Positions 24,701-39,700 of a stretch of 64,000 nt of DNA are shown here, piece by piece; the stretch's first letter is position 1; the number at the start of each line of letters is the position of its first letter. The DNA is from Limnanthes douglasii subsp. nivea. Lineage: Eukaryota; Streptophyta; Magnoliopsida; Brassicales; Limnanthaceae. The notes beneath the pieces were generated by a model. The model had not been told where the DNA came from. It made no database searches and saw nothing but the letters and a program-made list of their open reading frames with translations. The stretch spans positions 161,812,813 through 161,876,812 of the forward strand of contig JAUPFV010000002.1 of assembly GCA_036936605.1 (NCBI GenBank), written 5' to 3'. The position numbers and the translations under genes were made by a program.

Positions 24701-27700
24701 TAGTTGTCGATTCAAAGGTGAATCGAGTAGTGGTCAATAAGAAGAACGGAAATTAGAGAATGTGTGTGGATTTTACAGACTTAAATCGGGCCTGTCCTAA
24801 AGACCCATTTCCTGTTCCTCGGATAGACCAACTGATTGATTCTACTTTGGGAAAAAAAATATTAACTTTGATGGATGATTTTACGGGATATAATCAGATC
24901 CAGATGGACTCGAAGGACCGAGAATGTACAACCTTCATAATTGACATGGGTTTGCATTGTTACAAAGTTATGCCTTTTGGATTGAAAAACACCGGAGCTA
25001 CTTATCAAAGGGTAATGAATAAAGCATTTGGCACTCAGATTAGAAGAAATATGGAGGTGTATATCGATGATATGGTGGTAAAAATCTTGATGGATCATGC
25101 ATATTTGGAGGATTAAGAGGAGACATTCTTGAATCTAAGGGCAATCAGGCTAAAGCTTAATCCTAAAAAATGTACTTTCAGAGTTCGATACGGGAAGTTC
25201 TTGGGTTATGTTATCAGTAAAAGAGGAATAGAAGCTGACCCATAATAGTTGAAAGTTGTAATGGCAATGAATTCACCTCGAACAATTAAAAAATGCAAGT
25301 TTTAACAAGAAGGTTAGCAGCACTTAATAGATTTATTTAAGTGTTGCGAGGGCCAAAAAGGTTTGAGTGGACTTCGGATTGTGAAGCAGCGTTCACAAGC
25401 ATCAAAAATTTATTATCTTCACCAGAAATTTTATCAAAGCCTCGAAGTGGAGAAAAGCTCTTTTTGTACATTGCAGTTTTGGATTTTGCAGTAAGTGCAA
25501 TATTGATAAGTGAAGATTCAGGAATTCCAAAGCCGGTGTACTATGTCAGCAAAAGTTTGGTGGAAGTATAAAATAGATATTTGATGCTTGAGAAATTAGC
25601 ATTAGCATTGGTGGTGGCTGCTAGAAAGATGCGCCCTTATTTCCAAGCTCATACCATTGAAGTTCGAACTTTATTTCCCTTGAAAAATGTTTTGCAACAT
25701 CCTGATATTTCGAAGAGAATGACCAAGTGGTCAGTAAAGTTGAGAGATTATGATATTTTATTCACACCTTGAACTGCAATTAAAGCTCAAGCTTTGGCAG
25801 ATTTTCATGTTGAATTTCATTTAAGTAGTTCGAACATTGAAGAAAGTAAGGAGCTTTTACCAGTGAATTCAATGTGGGTTATTCGAACAGATGGCGGATC
25901 AAGTATTTTAAGGATGCAATGCTGGAGTTCAGTTGATTGCTCCATATGGGGAAATGATGCTTCAGTTTATCAAATTTTGTTTTCCCACCTAGAATAATGA
26001 AGCTGAATACGAAGCTATTTTGGTTGGTTTGAGACTTACAAAAATATATGGAGCAAATCAAGTATCTGGAAACTCAGAAGCAAAAAAAGATCGCTTAGTT
26101 TTGTATCTTTGAGAGCTTCGAAACTTGATGTTATTATTTGATCATGTTGTTGTTGAACATATTAGTCGAGGAAGTAACACGATAGCTGATTCGTTAGCAA
26201 ATATCTCTTACAATGAAGAACATCCTTTTATTTTGTTACCAGAGAATCCTTTGATTTTAACCCAGCCAGACCAGTGTGACTATATGGAAGAACTATTTTT
26301 CACTACATATGTAGTTCGAGGAAATTGGCTAACTGATATTTTAAATTTTTTGATTCGATGAGCATTGTCTGACGATGCGAAATTGGCCAAAACATTGCGA
26401 GGCAAAGATTTTGGATACATAGTTTTGTATTTAAGTTTGTATAAGAAAACATTATGTATGCCATTATTATGATGTTTGAATAAATAAGAATCACATGATA
26501 ATTTATCAAAGTTTCATGGTGGAGAATGATCAGCTCATTGCGGGTTTAAAGCTTTATTTCGTCAGGTTATGCTTGCAGGGTTTTATTGGCCTTCAAGTAT
26601 GAACGATGCTAAAAATTTGGTTCGAAGCTGTGACACTTGTCAAAGGTTTGCTAATTCTATTCATAAGCCAGCAGTACCACTTATGTCTATTACCGATGCC
26701 ATACCATTTGATAGATGGGGAATTGATTTAGTGGGGCCTTTTCCGATGGCATCTTGAGGACAAGAAATGATAATTGTAGCGATAGACTATTTTACAAAGT
26801 GGGCTGAAGAAGAACCGTTATTTGGAACGAAAGCAAAAGATGTAATTAAATTTATTGTAAACAGCAGTTGCTATCGTTTTGGAGTGCCTCAGAGAATTAC
26901 TACGGATAATGGCCCTCAATTTAATAATAAAGAAATGAATTTATTCTGCGCTTCGAAAGGAATTCAACAATGTTTCTCAACACCCTTTCATCCCCAAGCA
27001 AATGGATAAGTGGAGGTGACGAACATATCTATTTTAGATGGTTTAAAGAATAACTTGAGAGGGGCAGCCAAGAAAATGGCCAAACTATTTGCAAGAAGTG
27101 TTTTGGGCTTATCGAACAACTCCTAGGGAAGTTACTAAGAAAACTCATTTTGCTTTAGCATATGGAATGGATGCTGACAGCCATGTGGAATTTACGATGT
27201 CATGTTTTAGAATAATCCAATATTTTGAAAAATCCAATGACGAAGCTAAAATAGAAAATTTCGATATGATTGATGAGAAAAGAGTTCGAGCTCATTTAAA
27301 CATAATCCATTATGAAACTCTTATGAGGAATCAGTACAATTCGAGAGTAAAAAGAAGGGAGTTTAAAATAGGTGATAAAGTATTGAGAAAAGTATTTTTG
27401 CATACTAAGGAGAAGAGCCTAAAAAAATGGCCCCAAATTGGGAAGGACCTTTTGTGGTTATTGAAAGAATAAAGCCAGGGTCTTATCGCATTTCTGATAG
27501 TCAGGGGAAGATGCTTCAACATCCATGGAATATATATCATCTGAAACTATACTGGGAATAACTATGTTGTATTTTAAAATTTGTTTCTTTTGGTTCAATA
27601 TCGCACTCTTTCCAACCCTGTTGGCCCAAGAAGATTTTAACGAGGCGCTATGTACATATTCAACATTATCAATAAAATGAATTTTAGGCCAATGGTTGTC

Positions 27701-30700
27701 TACAAGTGTTTATTTAAACTATCTTGGTAACTGATCAAAGATTGATCATCTTTTAGGTTGATCAAGAGTAGAATGTTCTGAAGTGTTTATTACACTTTTC
27801 AAAGAAATAACCATGTTCGAAGTGTTGTGTCCAATAAACGCACTGTGATATTCGAAGTACTATGTCCAATAAATGCACTGTGATATTCAAAGTGCTACGT
27901 ATGATAAATGCATTGTGATTTTCGATGTGCTACATTCTATAAACGCATTATGATTTTCGATGTGCCACGTTCTTATTAATGCACTATAATATTCTAGGGA
28001 TTATATTTTGTAAAAATAATTTAAGGTATTCTATTATGTTTCAACTTAAAATAGTTAACATAAATAAAGGATCACATAACTTGATGGAATATATGGAATA
28101 TAAGCAAAAACCTTTGCCATTTAGAATAATTCGATGAGTACAAGGGATATGGTACTAATATGACAAATACAAAAAAGAAAACTTAAGTTCAAAGGGTAGT
28201 ACAATCATTCATATGACTCCTCTTCGGTTGATTCCTCTTTAGATGATGAACTTGGGATAGGATCAAAGGATTCACTGGGGCGTTGTTTGACCGGAATGTC
28301 ATTCCAGAAGCTAGAAAGGTTTATCTTAGGATATGTTGTGTGAATTTCTCGAAGAAGTATGATGGCCTTCTCCTCTTTACCATTGTTGATAGCTTCCAAC
28401 ATGTCCTTGGAACATTCATCTTCTACAGCAGTGATGGCAAGTTGCTTTTCCTTCTCAAAACCAATCTTAAGTGTGGGTATCTCATCGGCCAAGTTTTTTC
28501 TTTTCTGCTTCGCTTTTGGTAAGAGAAGTCTGAAGATTACTGAAATTCTTCTTCTCAGCAGTTAAGTCTTCAAGGTGTTTAGCCTTGAGTCGATCTATCT
28601 CTTCTTGATGCGAAATGTTCAGATTCTCTTTCTCGATTTGGTGTTGTTCTCGTAAATGCCTTTTGAAAAATATGAGTCATCTAATAAGCTCAGACCTTGC
28701 CATTCGAAGCCATAAAATTGATCTGCTATATGATTTTGAAAATGTTCCCTCAAATGCTTTTTAGCTTCAACAATTCCTTTGTAGCGAACCATATTTTTTG
28801 CTAGTCGTTTAAGATGACCTTGAGAAGCCTTAATTTCTTGAGTAAGCATTTGAACTGCAGTTTTGAGATCGAAAAGGGTTGATGTACAACAAGGATATCT
28901 GGGTTTGGTAGAATAGGAGGAAAAACCATTGAGCTAGGCCGAGGGATGAGATCTAAAGACGTAGTAGGAGCAGTAGGAACAATAATTTCAGGAGATACTG
29001 ATTCAGAGATAGACGGTGCGGATTTTCTACCAAAGTTGTGTAGAAGATTTTGAACCTTTTGAATCACAAGATCCTCTTCTCCAATACGCTCTTGTGATTC
29101 AATTAAATTGATCAAACTATCGGGATATAACTGATCATCATTTTGATTATCTTCTACATCAATTGAAGCATCTTCACCAGTTGTTTCCTTTTTCTTTTTG
29201 AAGACCTTGTTGATTCCCAACAACTATGACCTCATCGTCATCAACCATTATATCTTCGATGGTTGAAACTGTATTTTTCCTTTATTTTCTTCTGAGGACT
29301 GGTGGAACTTTTATTTTTTGAAGGTGTACCAGTTTTCTTCTTTTTCGAAGAAGGATCTTCTTCTGGTTCTTCTTCAATGGTCTAAAGTGTGATTTCCTTT
29401 GTTTTTCTTTCCAAACTTTTAGGTTTCGGATTTGTTGAACGGTTAGCACGAGATGTACTAGCTTCTTTTTTGTCATTTTCTGCTTAATTCTTTTGAGGAT
29501 GGTGATTGTCTGATCTGTTGGATATGGGTAAAAATACCTTGCGATCGGGATGGACCAATCTTTTAACAGTTAGTCGAGGGTTGGGCTGTTCCATCAAATT
29601 TTCAGAAGGAGAGGCTCCAAGTGTGATTGGAAATAAGTTATTTTTGAGGAAATTGATTGGTTAGAAGGTTGTGTGAAAAGCGTTGTTCCATTGTGCTTCA
29701 GCGCAGACGAAAAATTTAATGAATGTTTCCTTGGATCTTGCTCGACGAATGACGTAAAGCCTCAGAATTTCTGATAAGAACATATAGGATGATAATGAAT
29801 AAGAGTAACAACAGTTATAAAATTTAATTTAAGAAGAATATTATTATAATACTTACGACCACTTTTCCAGACAAGAATCATTCTCGATGGATTGGGTTCA
29901 GATATTTCTTTGCCGTTTTCCCATGCTCCCGAGATGAAGATGAATTTTTGTTTCCAAATTTTTTCCGCTTCCCAAAGGTCATTGATGATTTTTAGGTCAT
30001 CATCTAATATAAGATATTAAAATGGAAGATTTGGTCCCTTGGATAATTTGGTCAAAGATATGAAATATTTGATGCTTATCAGAATCTTGGACAAGTGGGA
30101 GGCCATGATTACAAAGAGAAGGGTGAACCATTGGTTGGGTGTGAATTGAGTTGGGCACAGATCTAGGAGTTCGAAGTAGTCAACTATCATCGAATCTTAT
30201 GGGAACCGAAGCCCTCAATTGATGATTTTTGGATAGACTACCAGTTCATTTTTTCTGCAATCTAAGGGTGTTTCCCCTCTTTTTTAGAGAAAACGAAGGG
30301 TAATGCTGTCTCTCATTCCCCATTATTTTTTCAAAACCGATACTTGGTCCTCTTTGTAATATAGGTATTTTACGTGCTTCAAAGAAACGATATAGTATGC
30401 ACTAAGAGACCTTAAATTCTCACCGATTGTTGCTCTTTCTTCTGCGGATATAGTAATCAGAGCTTTCTTTTTTCTTGGTCTGCGTATCTTTTTCTGAGAG
30501 GCATCCTGTGATTCTTTTGAGGTTTCCTCATCGGTATCAGTATCGTTGTTTAATTAGCTCGCGTCAGAATCAACCTCTGCTTCTGAAGCTTCGTTTCTAA
30601 GTTATGGTGGGTTTTTCAAGGGATTTTGTTGAGATAATGTGGTTGTATCAGCAATTTCCCTCGGGGGAGGAGATTTGTTAGATGGGTTTAGTGTAGCATC

Positions 30701-33700
30701 AACATCGTCTCCCATGACTATAAAAGTTCTTCTTCTAGGAGCTCTTGGAAGATAAGTAGAGGAAGGGGTCGCTTCAGATTGTTTTGAAGAAGATTGACTT
30801 ACTTCACAACTAGTTTGAAGTGACGATTCGGTAAGAGAAGTTGAAGTTCGAGGAGTTCTCGGTGTTTGAGTTTTCGAAGATTGACTTTCTTTTGTAATAG
30901 GTGAAGGTGAATAAGCAGGAACTTTGGATATATCAAAGTTACTGTAATAATTGGTCTTTGTGGATGTTATGAGGGGAGCATTACTTATCAACCCAGCAGC
31001 TCTATATTCGTGTGCTTGTTCGCCTATGCAGAAGTAATTGTAAGCTCCGAAGATGAAATTGTTGTCAGGTGCTGGGGATTTGGCTTTTCTTTTGGAATTC
31101 TTGTCTTCTATCTTCTGGATCTTTGGTGTTTTCTCATAAAATGATTAAAGATTGATCGGAAAATATGAATTTTCAGGTGAAGGTGACCCAAAAGTTTGAA
31201 GAAATCATTGAAGGTAGCAAAAGTTGGGAGGTTTTTCTGCTTCTCTCTCAATGATTTTTGTTTGTAAAACAAAAAGTGGGTTGTTAAATAATTTATAGGA
31301 AAAAGAAAGACGTGAAAATAAGTGGAAAAGGTTTGTGTTGATTGGGAAGAATTTGAAGCGGTTTTGTGGTCGACATCTGTTATGCTAGGAGCTTAGGTGT
31401 AAGCCTATCCCCTAAGAAGTTATATTGTATTTTGAAGCATATTTGATGTTTAACTTTGCTAGTTTCGCTTCGAATTTAACTCGGGGTATGACTTACTTTA
31501 CTGGTTTTGCTTCGAATTTAATTTGGGGTATGATTGTCTAAGGATATATTTCAATGCATCTGAATGATTGGGTTGCATCGAATTTTGGAAAAGGAAATTA
31601 TCATTGCTTTTGACAAGATTCGAAGTTAATTAGTTGTCATTCATTTAGTGACATGAGAACTTACACAAATAGAAATTCATAGACTAAAAGTGTAAACAAT
31701 AAAACGTTATGTAACAAGTGGTAAAGTTAGAGGAGGAATTTAGAATATTTATCTTAGTTAAGGACTACGAATGCAATTTACCCTTTTTATGTAAATAATT
31801 TAGTTGTAAGCTAAGCCTTTGCGCCTCTATATAAAGGCCAAACTTGAACTAATAAAGGGATTGAATTTCTGAGAGTAGATCACTTGCGTACTTTCATTTT
31901 CTCTCTCTAAAATCAATTTCTCTCTCTAAAACATTTATTCTCTTGTTTACTAAGGCAATCCTAAATAATCAAACTCATCTTATATAACTCGTTTAATCTT
32001 GTAAGTGTTCTTTTTTCATTCATTTTTTTGTAACAATTTGTTTCGATTTTATTTTGGTTTGATCTTACTCTCCCAAAATTAATTTTTTCTTTATCTTTGT
32101 ATACTTCTATTATTATATATTAATGATTTGATTTAAAAGTTAATGAATCATTGTTTATCAAGGAGAGACTTTAATTAGATAAATTAATAAAAATGTAGAA
32201 AAGATAAAACATGAAAGAAGATGTAAATTTTAATGAGATAGATTAAAGAAGATGAAGATTTTAATTAAATAAATTAAACAAGAGGGAGAAAATAAAAATG
32301 TGGAGATTTTAACCTAATAAATCTCAGGGCCTGAAATAAATAACATTGACACATGTATAAAAAAACTGATTACATCTACTTATTTTTTAGTTAGCAAATT
32401 TGTATTTAGCTCAATCACATCTTTTAAAATATTATCTAAAGTATATATTAAATAAAAAAATTCATTTCATTTTTTTATATTTGTTAAAATATTTTTTAAT
32501 TAGTAATATATTAAGATTTCCATTTATAAAATAATTAATTTTATTTTTAATATTTTTACCCATGTTTGTTAAACAATATATATTGAAATGTTTTTTATTT
32601 TATTTTTCATAAAATAATTTTTTATACTATAAATTATGTTTGATACAAATTTGATTTTGTTTCTCTATATATATAATTTTATTTTTTTTCAATATATTTT
32701 AAAACAATATATTTTACATAACAAATTTTATTTTATTTTCATCTATTTTTAAAATAACATGTTACGAGATATAAAAAATTATTATTAAGTATTATTTTTC
32801 TATGTAATAAATAATATATTAAGATATATTTAAAATACGTTAAAGTAGTTGTATACGATGAGAGAAACATTTTTTAGAAAACGATAATTTAAAATTAATA
32901 ATGAAACCATTTTACGAGGAAGGAATTATGTAATCAATTGAATAAATTTTATAAAATTTTGTTTAACCCCCTTTATTTTGATTCATGGGTCCGCCACTGG
33001 TAGCCTAAATCAATGATTCTGCGAATTATTTGGCCAAATATGTTTTCTTATGCATGTCACACAAGCGAATGCTCCTTATAGAGTGCGAGATTAATAAGTA
33101 TGATCGTAATCTTAATTCTTATGATTGTGGGACCAATCTCCAACTTTAAAACGTCGACCTATTGCAAACTAAATTCGTGTTTATCATCCATTGAGGAGGA
33201 GTTGATAGATCCTACCTCATCGTTTGAAGCGTCTAAACCTAAAACTATTATTTTCTGTCTGTATATATTCTTTCCCATTCTTATAACTATAAATTTATTA
33301 TAAAGATAAAAGTTTACCTAGCTAGCAAGGAAGTTAAGGAACGCTCGGACGCAGAAACATGAGAACTAACTTGAAAAATAAGTGTTACTCTATCGACTAC
33401 TGTCGGTACACCCAATGTTGCTCGGGTAGAGCCAACAAGCTTGGAGTTAGTTGGCTATAGTTTCGGTGGTGTTGCAATAATGCATTGACGGTGGTTGAAA
33501 ATATTTTATGATTTTTATTAATTGTCAGAGATAAACCTCATTCTAGGCACTTTAGATGAACGACAAAAGCATCAACTTGTATATTTTTTTAATAAGGTAA
33601 CACTCGTAATTTTCACATTCCCTCTTACTTATTGGTAAACTTAATGGAAGGTGAAAAGTCAAAGCCCAATCACCTGTATGTGTAAGGATTCCAAGGGAAT

Positions 33701-36700
33701 CCAATGAATGTAGCAATCAATGAACTCTAACAAGCCGATAATGAAGTGGACACATGTCATGGTATAAGTTTATCAATGTTAAAGGACTCGACAGTCGATA
33801 CCTCCTAACTGAAGAGCTAGTAGTTAGGAAAATGAATAATTTTACTAAAAACCCATATTCAACCTCTAGTTCAACAACCTCGAGTAAGCCCATGTCTAGC
33901 CTCTAGCTTGGTAACCTCAAGCAATTTCATGTTCAACATCTACGTGGACACCCTCAAGAAAGCTCATTTTAGGCATTTAATTCTACCAACGCCTAAAATT
34001 TTAAGCTATTATTCTACTATAAATAACCCATATACTACTCATATGTCGAACCTTTTTTACTTGTATTTTTTTTATCTTCAGAAAAGTAGTGTATTTTTCC
34101 TTAAAGACGCTAATAGTTTTTTTAATGATTCATATCAGGTATGGTATCCTATTGACGAGGTTCACGAGCTATCCAATATCCAGACATGCAAGGTCAAATA
34201 AAGTGGTCAGTTGGAAGACAACACTATAGTCTTCTATCAACTAGCTCATAAAGACTAGATAAGCTACTAATAAATTCGTAATTAGTCGGTTCATCACCCA
34301 GATTTGGATTAACAATCAGTCTTATACAAATATAATATTTAAGCTAATCTCAATAGACGCTCTATATATTCATGAGCCTCGGATGCTAAAAATCTATTAA
34401 TATCTAAGGACCTTATCTATGATTTTATGTCTTCCATTAACTACACAAACACATTATTTCTGGCCTAGATCAAGCTAGTTTTCTTAAAAATAAGCATTTA
34501 AAAGCTTTTAAGTATGCTGCTTCTGAGATGGGATGTTACAACCATCTCCAATGCAATAATAAGCCTACTTATCTATCATGGATTCCTCCTCTCCCAAACA
34601 GAGTAAAGCTTAACACTGATGGATCCTCCTAAACTAATGGAGAAGCCAGTGGCACCATAATCATTCCAGATAATAAAGGAGACATCATTATCAGTTATGT
34701 TAATCTATATGGTAAACTTAACTCGTTAATGGCTGAAGCAAAAGCCATCCTTGATGGTCTTCAAATATGCAAAAACAAAGGTTTTGTCAATCTCGATATT
34801 GAGACTGACTCCCAAATCCTAGTTAATCTGTTATCCATGGGTAACAAATCTTGGCCCCTTAAGCCTATTCTAAAATGTTGCAGAGGTTTAATTTCTTCCT
34901 GAATGGTCATCTCTTATATTTTTGTCGTGTCTGAAAAAAAAAATCTGCCGATTGGCTAGCTAAATGGATCCTAAAGTACAAGATGAAACTAGAATTTAGC
35001 AAGCAACAAGCTTCTTATCATTTGAGTGCCATAACTTTTATTGAAAGTGTCGGCATCGATTACATTATAGACAGTATATAAATGCATGATTATCTCTAAT
35101 TATCTTTTGGGTTCTACTAATAGTCTTTGTTTTGCTGCAGTAAACCTGACAAGCTTTTGCCTAGTTTTATTCTTAAATTTATTTCAGGCCTCTATATTAG
35201 TCAAGCATCTGGAATTAGTTAGACATCATCAGCAATATTCAAGATTGAAATCTTTCAAGTCTAAAGACTAAAAGCTTTTATACTTGTATTGGTTGCTCTT
35301 CTTTCCGGTCCTTCATGAAATCATGTAGTAGTCTTTCTTGATGTCTATTCTATTGTCTTCAGCTCGGATGAATACTGTTTTTCTTGGAGGTATCTGATGA
35401 GTCCGAATTCTGCATGCTCCCCGGACAAGGACAGATCGGTCCAAGGCCTCCGGACCGGACAGACCACTTCGAACGCTCTGATCATAGGACTGTTCGAACT
35501 ATGACAAAAGTACTAAAAAACCTAAACACTTCTTGACTAAGCTACTTGCTCTCTTACTTAGAGCTCATGGGTCTTTGAATATGACCCGGTTCCATTAAAC
35601 ATGACCCGAAAGCCCATAAGGGCCCAAACATCAGGATATAAATACCCAACCACCTGCATTAAGTGTGGGTAATGAGAATTAACTGCTACTAGCCAGCTTA
35701 ATTATCTCTCTACTCTCTACACTAAATACATAACACCCACATACTACTGTTAAACACCAACCAAATTACAAGCCTACCCTCAGGTGATAATTATCCATAC
35801 CAAATTGGCGACCACAGTGGGAGGAGAAGGTGCCTGAATCAAGCATTCAAAACCAGCTAAGAAAATCTGTCCGAATGAATCCGGACAATCCAGAAGTACC
35901 ACCAGCTTTGCTCGAAGTGGTGGGAGAGAACGATGAATACACTATCGAAGAGCGTGATAGGCTAAAGGGTGAAATAGAAGCTCTGAGGGCCGAAAAGGCT
36001 AGGATGTGCCTGAAAAAAAAGTCCAAAGCATCAGCTGCTCATCACACCGATAACCCCAGAGAGCATGAGTCTTCGAAGACTCATGTGAGCACCTAAAAGA
36101 CTCATGCCAGTTCCAAAAAGTCTCACCGGTCTAAGCCAGTGGAGAGTTCTGACTCAAGCTCAGAATCTTCTGATAGCTCTTCAGACAGTGAGGGAGTTGA
36201 AAAATCCTTATCCTCTAGCAGCGATGAGGGTCGAACTAGAAAGAAGCAAAAGCAGATTAAAAAATATTCAAGAAAAAGGGATAGACAAGGAAAGATGAAG
36301 AGGCATATTGGTAAATGATCATCTCATAGCCGGAAGCATGTGGACCGGATGCTGATGGATCCCTTCGCTTTTCACGATGAACCAGGTATCTTTGCAACTC
36401 CCATTGAGGGTACTGTGTTCAGTCGTGGAAGAAACTGGAGGCAATCTCCATTATCTTCTAAAATTCTATCCGGAAAGCTCCCCAAGAGGTTTGACAGCAC
36501 CAAAATAGAGAAGTACGATGGCAGTACTGATCCGGACAACCATATGGAGAAATTTAAAAACTTCGTGATGAACTTTGAAGACGACGATAAACTACTTTGT
36601 AGGGCATTCTCCCAATCATTTACGGGGAGTGCTCTAAAATGGTACAACAGCCTGCCTCAGGGTTGTATTAAAGATTTCGATACCTTTTGGGTAGCCTTTC

Positions 36701-39700
36701 GAAGGCAGTTTGTAGGGGGAGTAAAGAGCTAAAGGGCAATGGAGACACAATAATCCATTGTGCCCAGGAGCCAAATGAGTCATTGAAAGAATATATAAGC
36801 CGTTTTGTGAATACCGAGAATGGATTGGCTGATTGCTTCGAACAGGTAGCAATAGCATCGCTAAGATAGGGTTTGAACCCAGGCAATCTAGCTGATTCAG
36901 TAACCAGGAAGAAGGCCATGACACCGGGAGGGTTGCTGAATCAGGTTGGAAAACAAATAAACGTCGATGAAACAAAGAAAACCAGGGTACACAGGCAGGT
37001 GAGGTCTACCCCAGTGACACCAAATCCCAATCAGAATCAGTCCGGAAATAAAGCAAGAGAGACCGGACAGGGGCATGGCAGGGCAAAAGCTCAGTCTCAG
37101 CCAGCTGCTCCTGCTCAAAGTCAGCAATCCAGAAACAAGAGAGGGCCATTGGTGCAACCGGAGTGGTTCGCAGAGTTGAAAGAAAGTGTGGCCACTATTT
37201 TTGATAAAACAAAGGAAGAGGTGCATTACCGGAGACCGGCTACACTGCAGTCTCCCAGAGAGCATCGTAATAACTCTTTTTGCCAGTATCATAACGATAT
37301 TGGTCACACCACTGATGACTGCATAGCATTGAAACAAGAAGTTCAGAACTTGATTGAGAGGGGAAAGCTGGGGGCTTACGTGAAAAGAAGAGGAGGTAAC
37401 AGGCCTGACAACACTCACCGGGTTGGTCCAAGTAATGCTGCTCTGGAGGGAGCCATGGTAATAATTGAAAGGTTTGACGTGGAATCTGAGTACTTGGATC
37501 CTGATCCAACTCGAAACAAAGTGGGTACAATTGATGAATGTTCTAGGTCGGTCTCCGGACTCATTAAGTTTTTTGAGTCACTTACAATATTCGGAAGGGA
37601 CACTATGACAGCTCCTACTGCTTCTTCGAGGAAGAGGCACGTGCATATTTTAGCCTCCCAGCTAGAAGGAGGCATGACTTCCTATCAGTCACCCAACTCA
37701 TTCCCCTTCATTGTTTTCGATGAAGATGATTTAAGAGACATTGCTGGCCCTCATGAGGATGCTGTTGTCATTGGAGCATCTATTGGGGGCAACGACAAAA
37801 GACGAATTTTGGTGGATACTGGAAGGTCAGCCAATATCCTTTTCCTAACTACATACAAGAGAATGAAAAATCCAGCTGTAATTCAGAGTTCGGACGGATC
37901 AATTGTGGGCTTTACAGGCAGCTCAGCAGATGTGAACGGTGAGTTCGAAGAAGAAGTTCTATTGGGCAAGGGCCCTTTCAAGAAAATGGTTAGAATACTA
38001 TTTATTGTGGTGGATTGTCCCACTTGCTATAATGCTATTCTAGGGAGGTCTTGTCTCTCTAGGATGCATGCAGTGGCTTCAACAGTCCACCAGTGCTTGA
38101 AATATGCTGTTCAGGGATAGGTTGGAGTCGTCCGGAGCAGCCAGAAGATTGCAAGAGAATGTTATGCCACTGCCCTAGCTCTTCGAACGTTGTGGGCAGT
38201 GCTTATTAATGAACAATAGCAGTTTGAGGGCCTTTCTTGGGGTGAGGGTGAAATTGATGACCCCAGAGAGACCCCTGGAGTATTAATACCGATCAAAAAG
38301 GTAGAAACACACTGTCTGGAAGAAGGAAAAAGTGTCAAGATAGGGTCTAAGATGTCACCCATTTTGAAAGATGAAATGTTAAAGTTTTTGAAGAACCATC
38401 AGCACGTTTTTGCTTGGTGCAATGCTGATGTTACTGGGGTTCCATCAGAAGTGATATCACATCACTTATCTGTCCGGAGAGACGTAGCACCAGTGGTTCA
38501 AAAAAGAAGAGCTTTTTCTAAAGAGAAGGTTGATGTCATTGTGCAAGAAGTTGGCAGGCTCACAAAGATGGGGCACATCAAGGAATCTCAATATCCTTTG
38601 TGGACTGCCAATCCGGTTCTGGTGAAAAAGAAAAATGGCAAGTGGCGCATGTGCATTGACTTCACAGATCTCAATAGAGCTTGCCCAAAAGATTTGTATC
38701 CATTTCCCTGGATTGATCAGTTAGTAGACTCTACCTCTGGGAACAATTTGCTTTCCTTTATGGATGCCTTCTCCGGATACAATCAGATTCAAGTAGATCC
38801 AAAGGATCAAGAGCATACCACATTTGTCACTGACAGAGGTCTTCATTACTACAAAGTAATACCATTTGGTTTGAAAAATGCTGGGGCTACTTATCAGAGA
38901 TTAGTCAACAAGGCATTTGCTGATCAAATTGGAAGAAATATGGAAATGTACATTGATGACATGATGGTGAAGAGTGTGGATGAGCAGTTGCACTTGTCCA
39001 ATCTCCAAGAAACTTTTGCCAACCTGGTAAAAGTGAATTTGAAATTAAACCCAGAAAAGTGTGTGTTCGGAGTGCAGTCCGGGAAGTTTCTAGGCTATAT
39101 TATAAGTGAGCATGGAATACAACCCGACCCAGACCAGCTTAATGCCCTATTTCAGATGGAACCTCCTCGAAACATTAAAGAAGTACAACGGTTAACGGGG
39201 AGATTAGCTGCCTTAAACAGATTTATCTCAAGGTCTTCGGACAGGTGTGCACCTTTCTTTCAAACTTTGAAGGGTGCAAAGGGATTTCGATTGGACCCCA
39301 CAGTGTGATGAGGCTATCAATGAGATCAAGAAGCACCTGTTCTCCTCCAAAACTTTGTTTAAGCCGGTTGATGGGGAGACACTCTTCGTATATTTGGCAG
39401 TTTCAAGTTGTGCCATTAGTGTGTGTTGGTAAGAGAGGTCGATGGATATCCCCATCCAGTGTACTACATCAGCAAAAGTTTGATAGATGCAGAAATGCGT
39501 TATTTAAAACTCGAAAAGTTAGCATTGGCCCTGGTGATAGCTGCCAGGAAGATGAGGCCTTATTTCCAAGCTCATCCCATCATCGTCCGGATTTATTTTC
39601 CCTTGAAGAATGTCCTCCAAAAGGTAGAGGTTTCAAGCAGTATGACTAAGTGGTCAGTAGAATTGGGGGACTTCGACAAAGATTTTTCTCCCCGAACAGC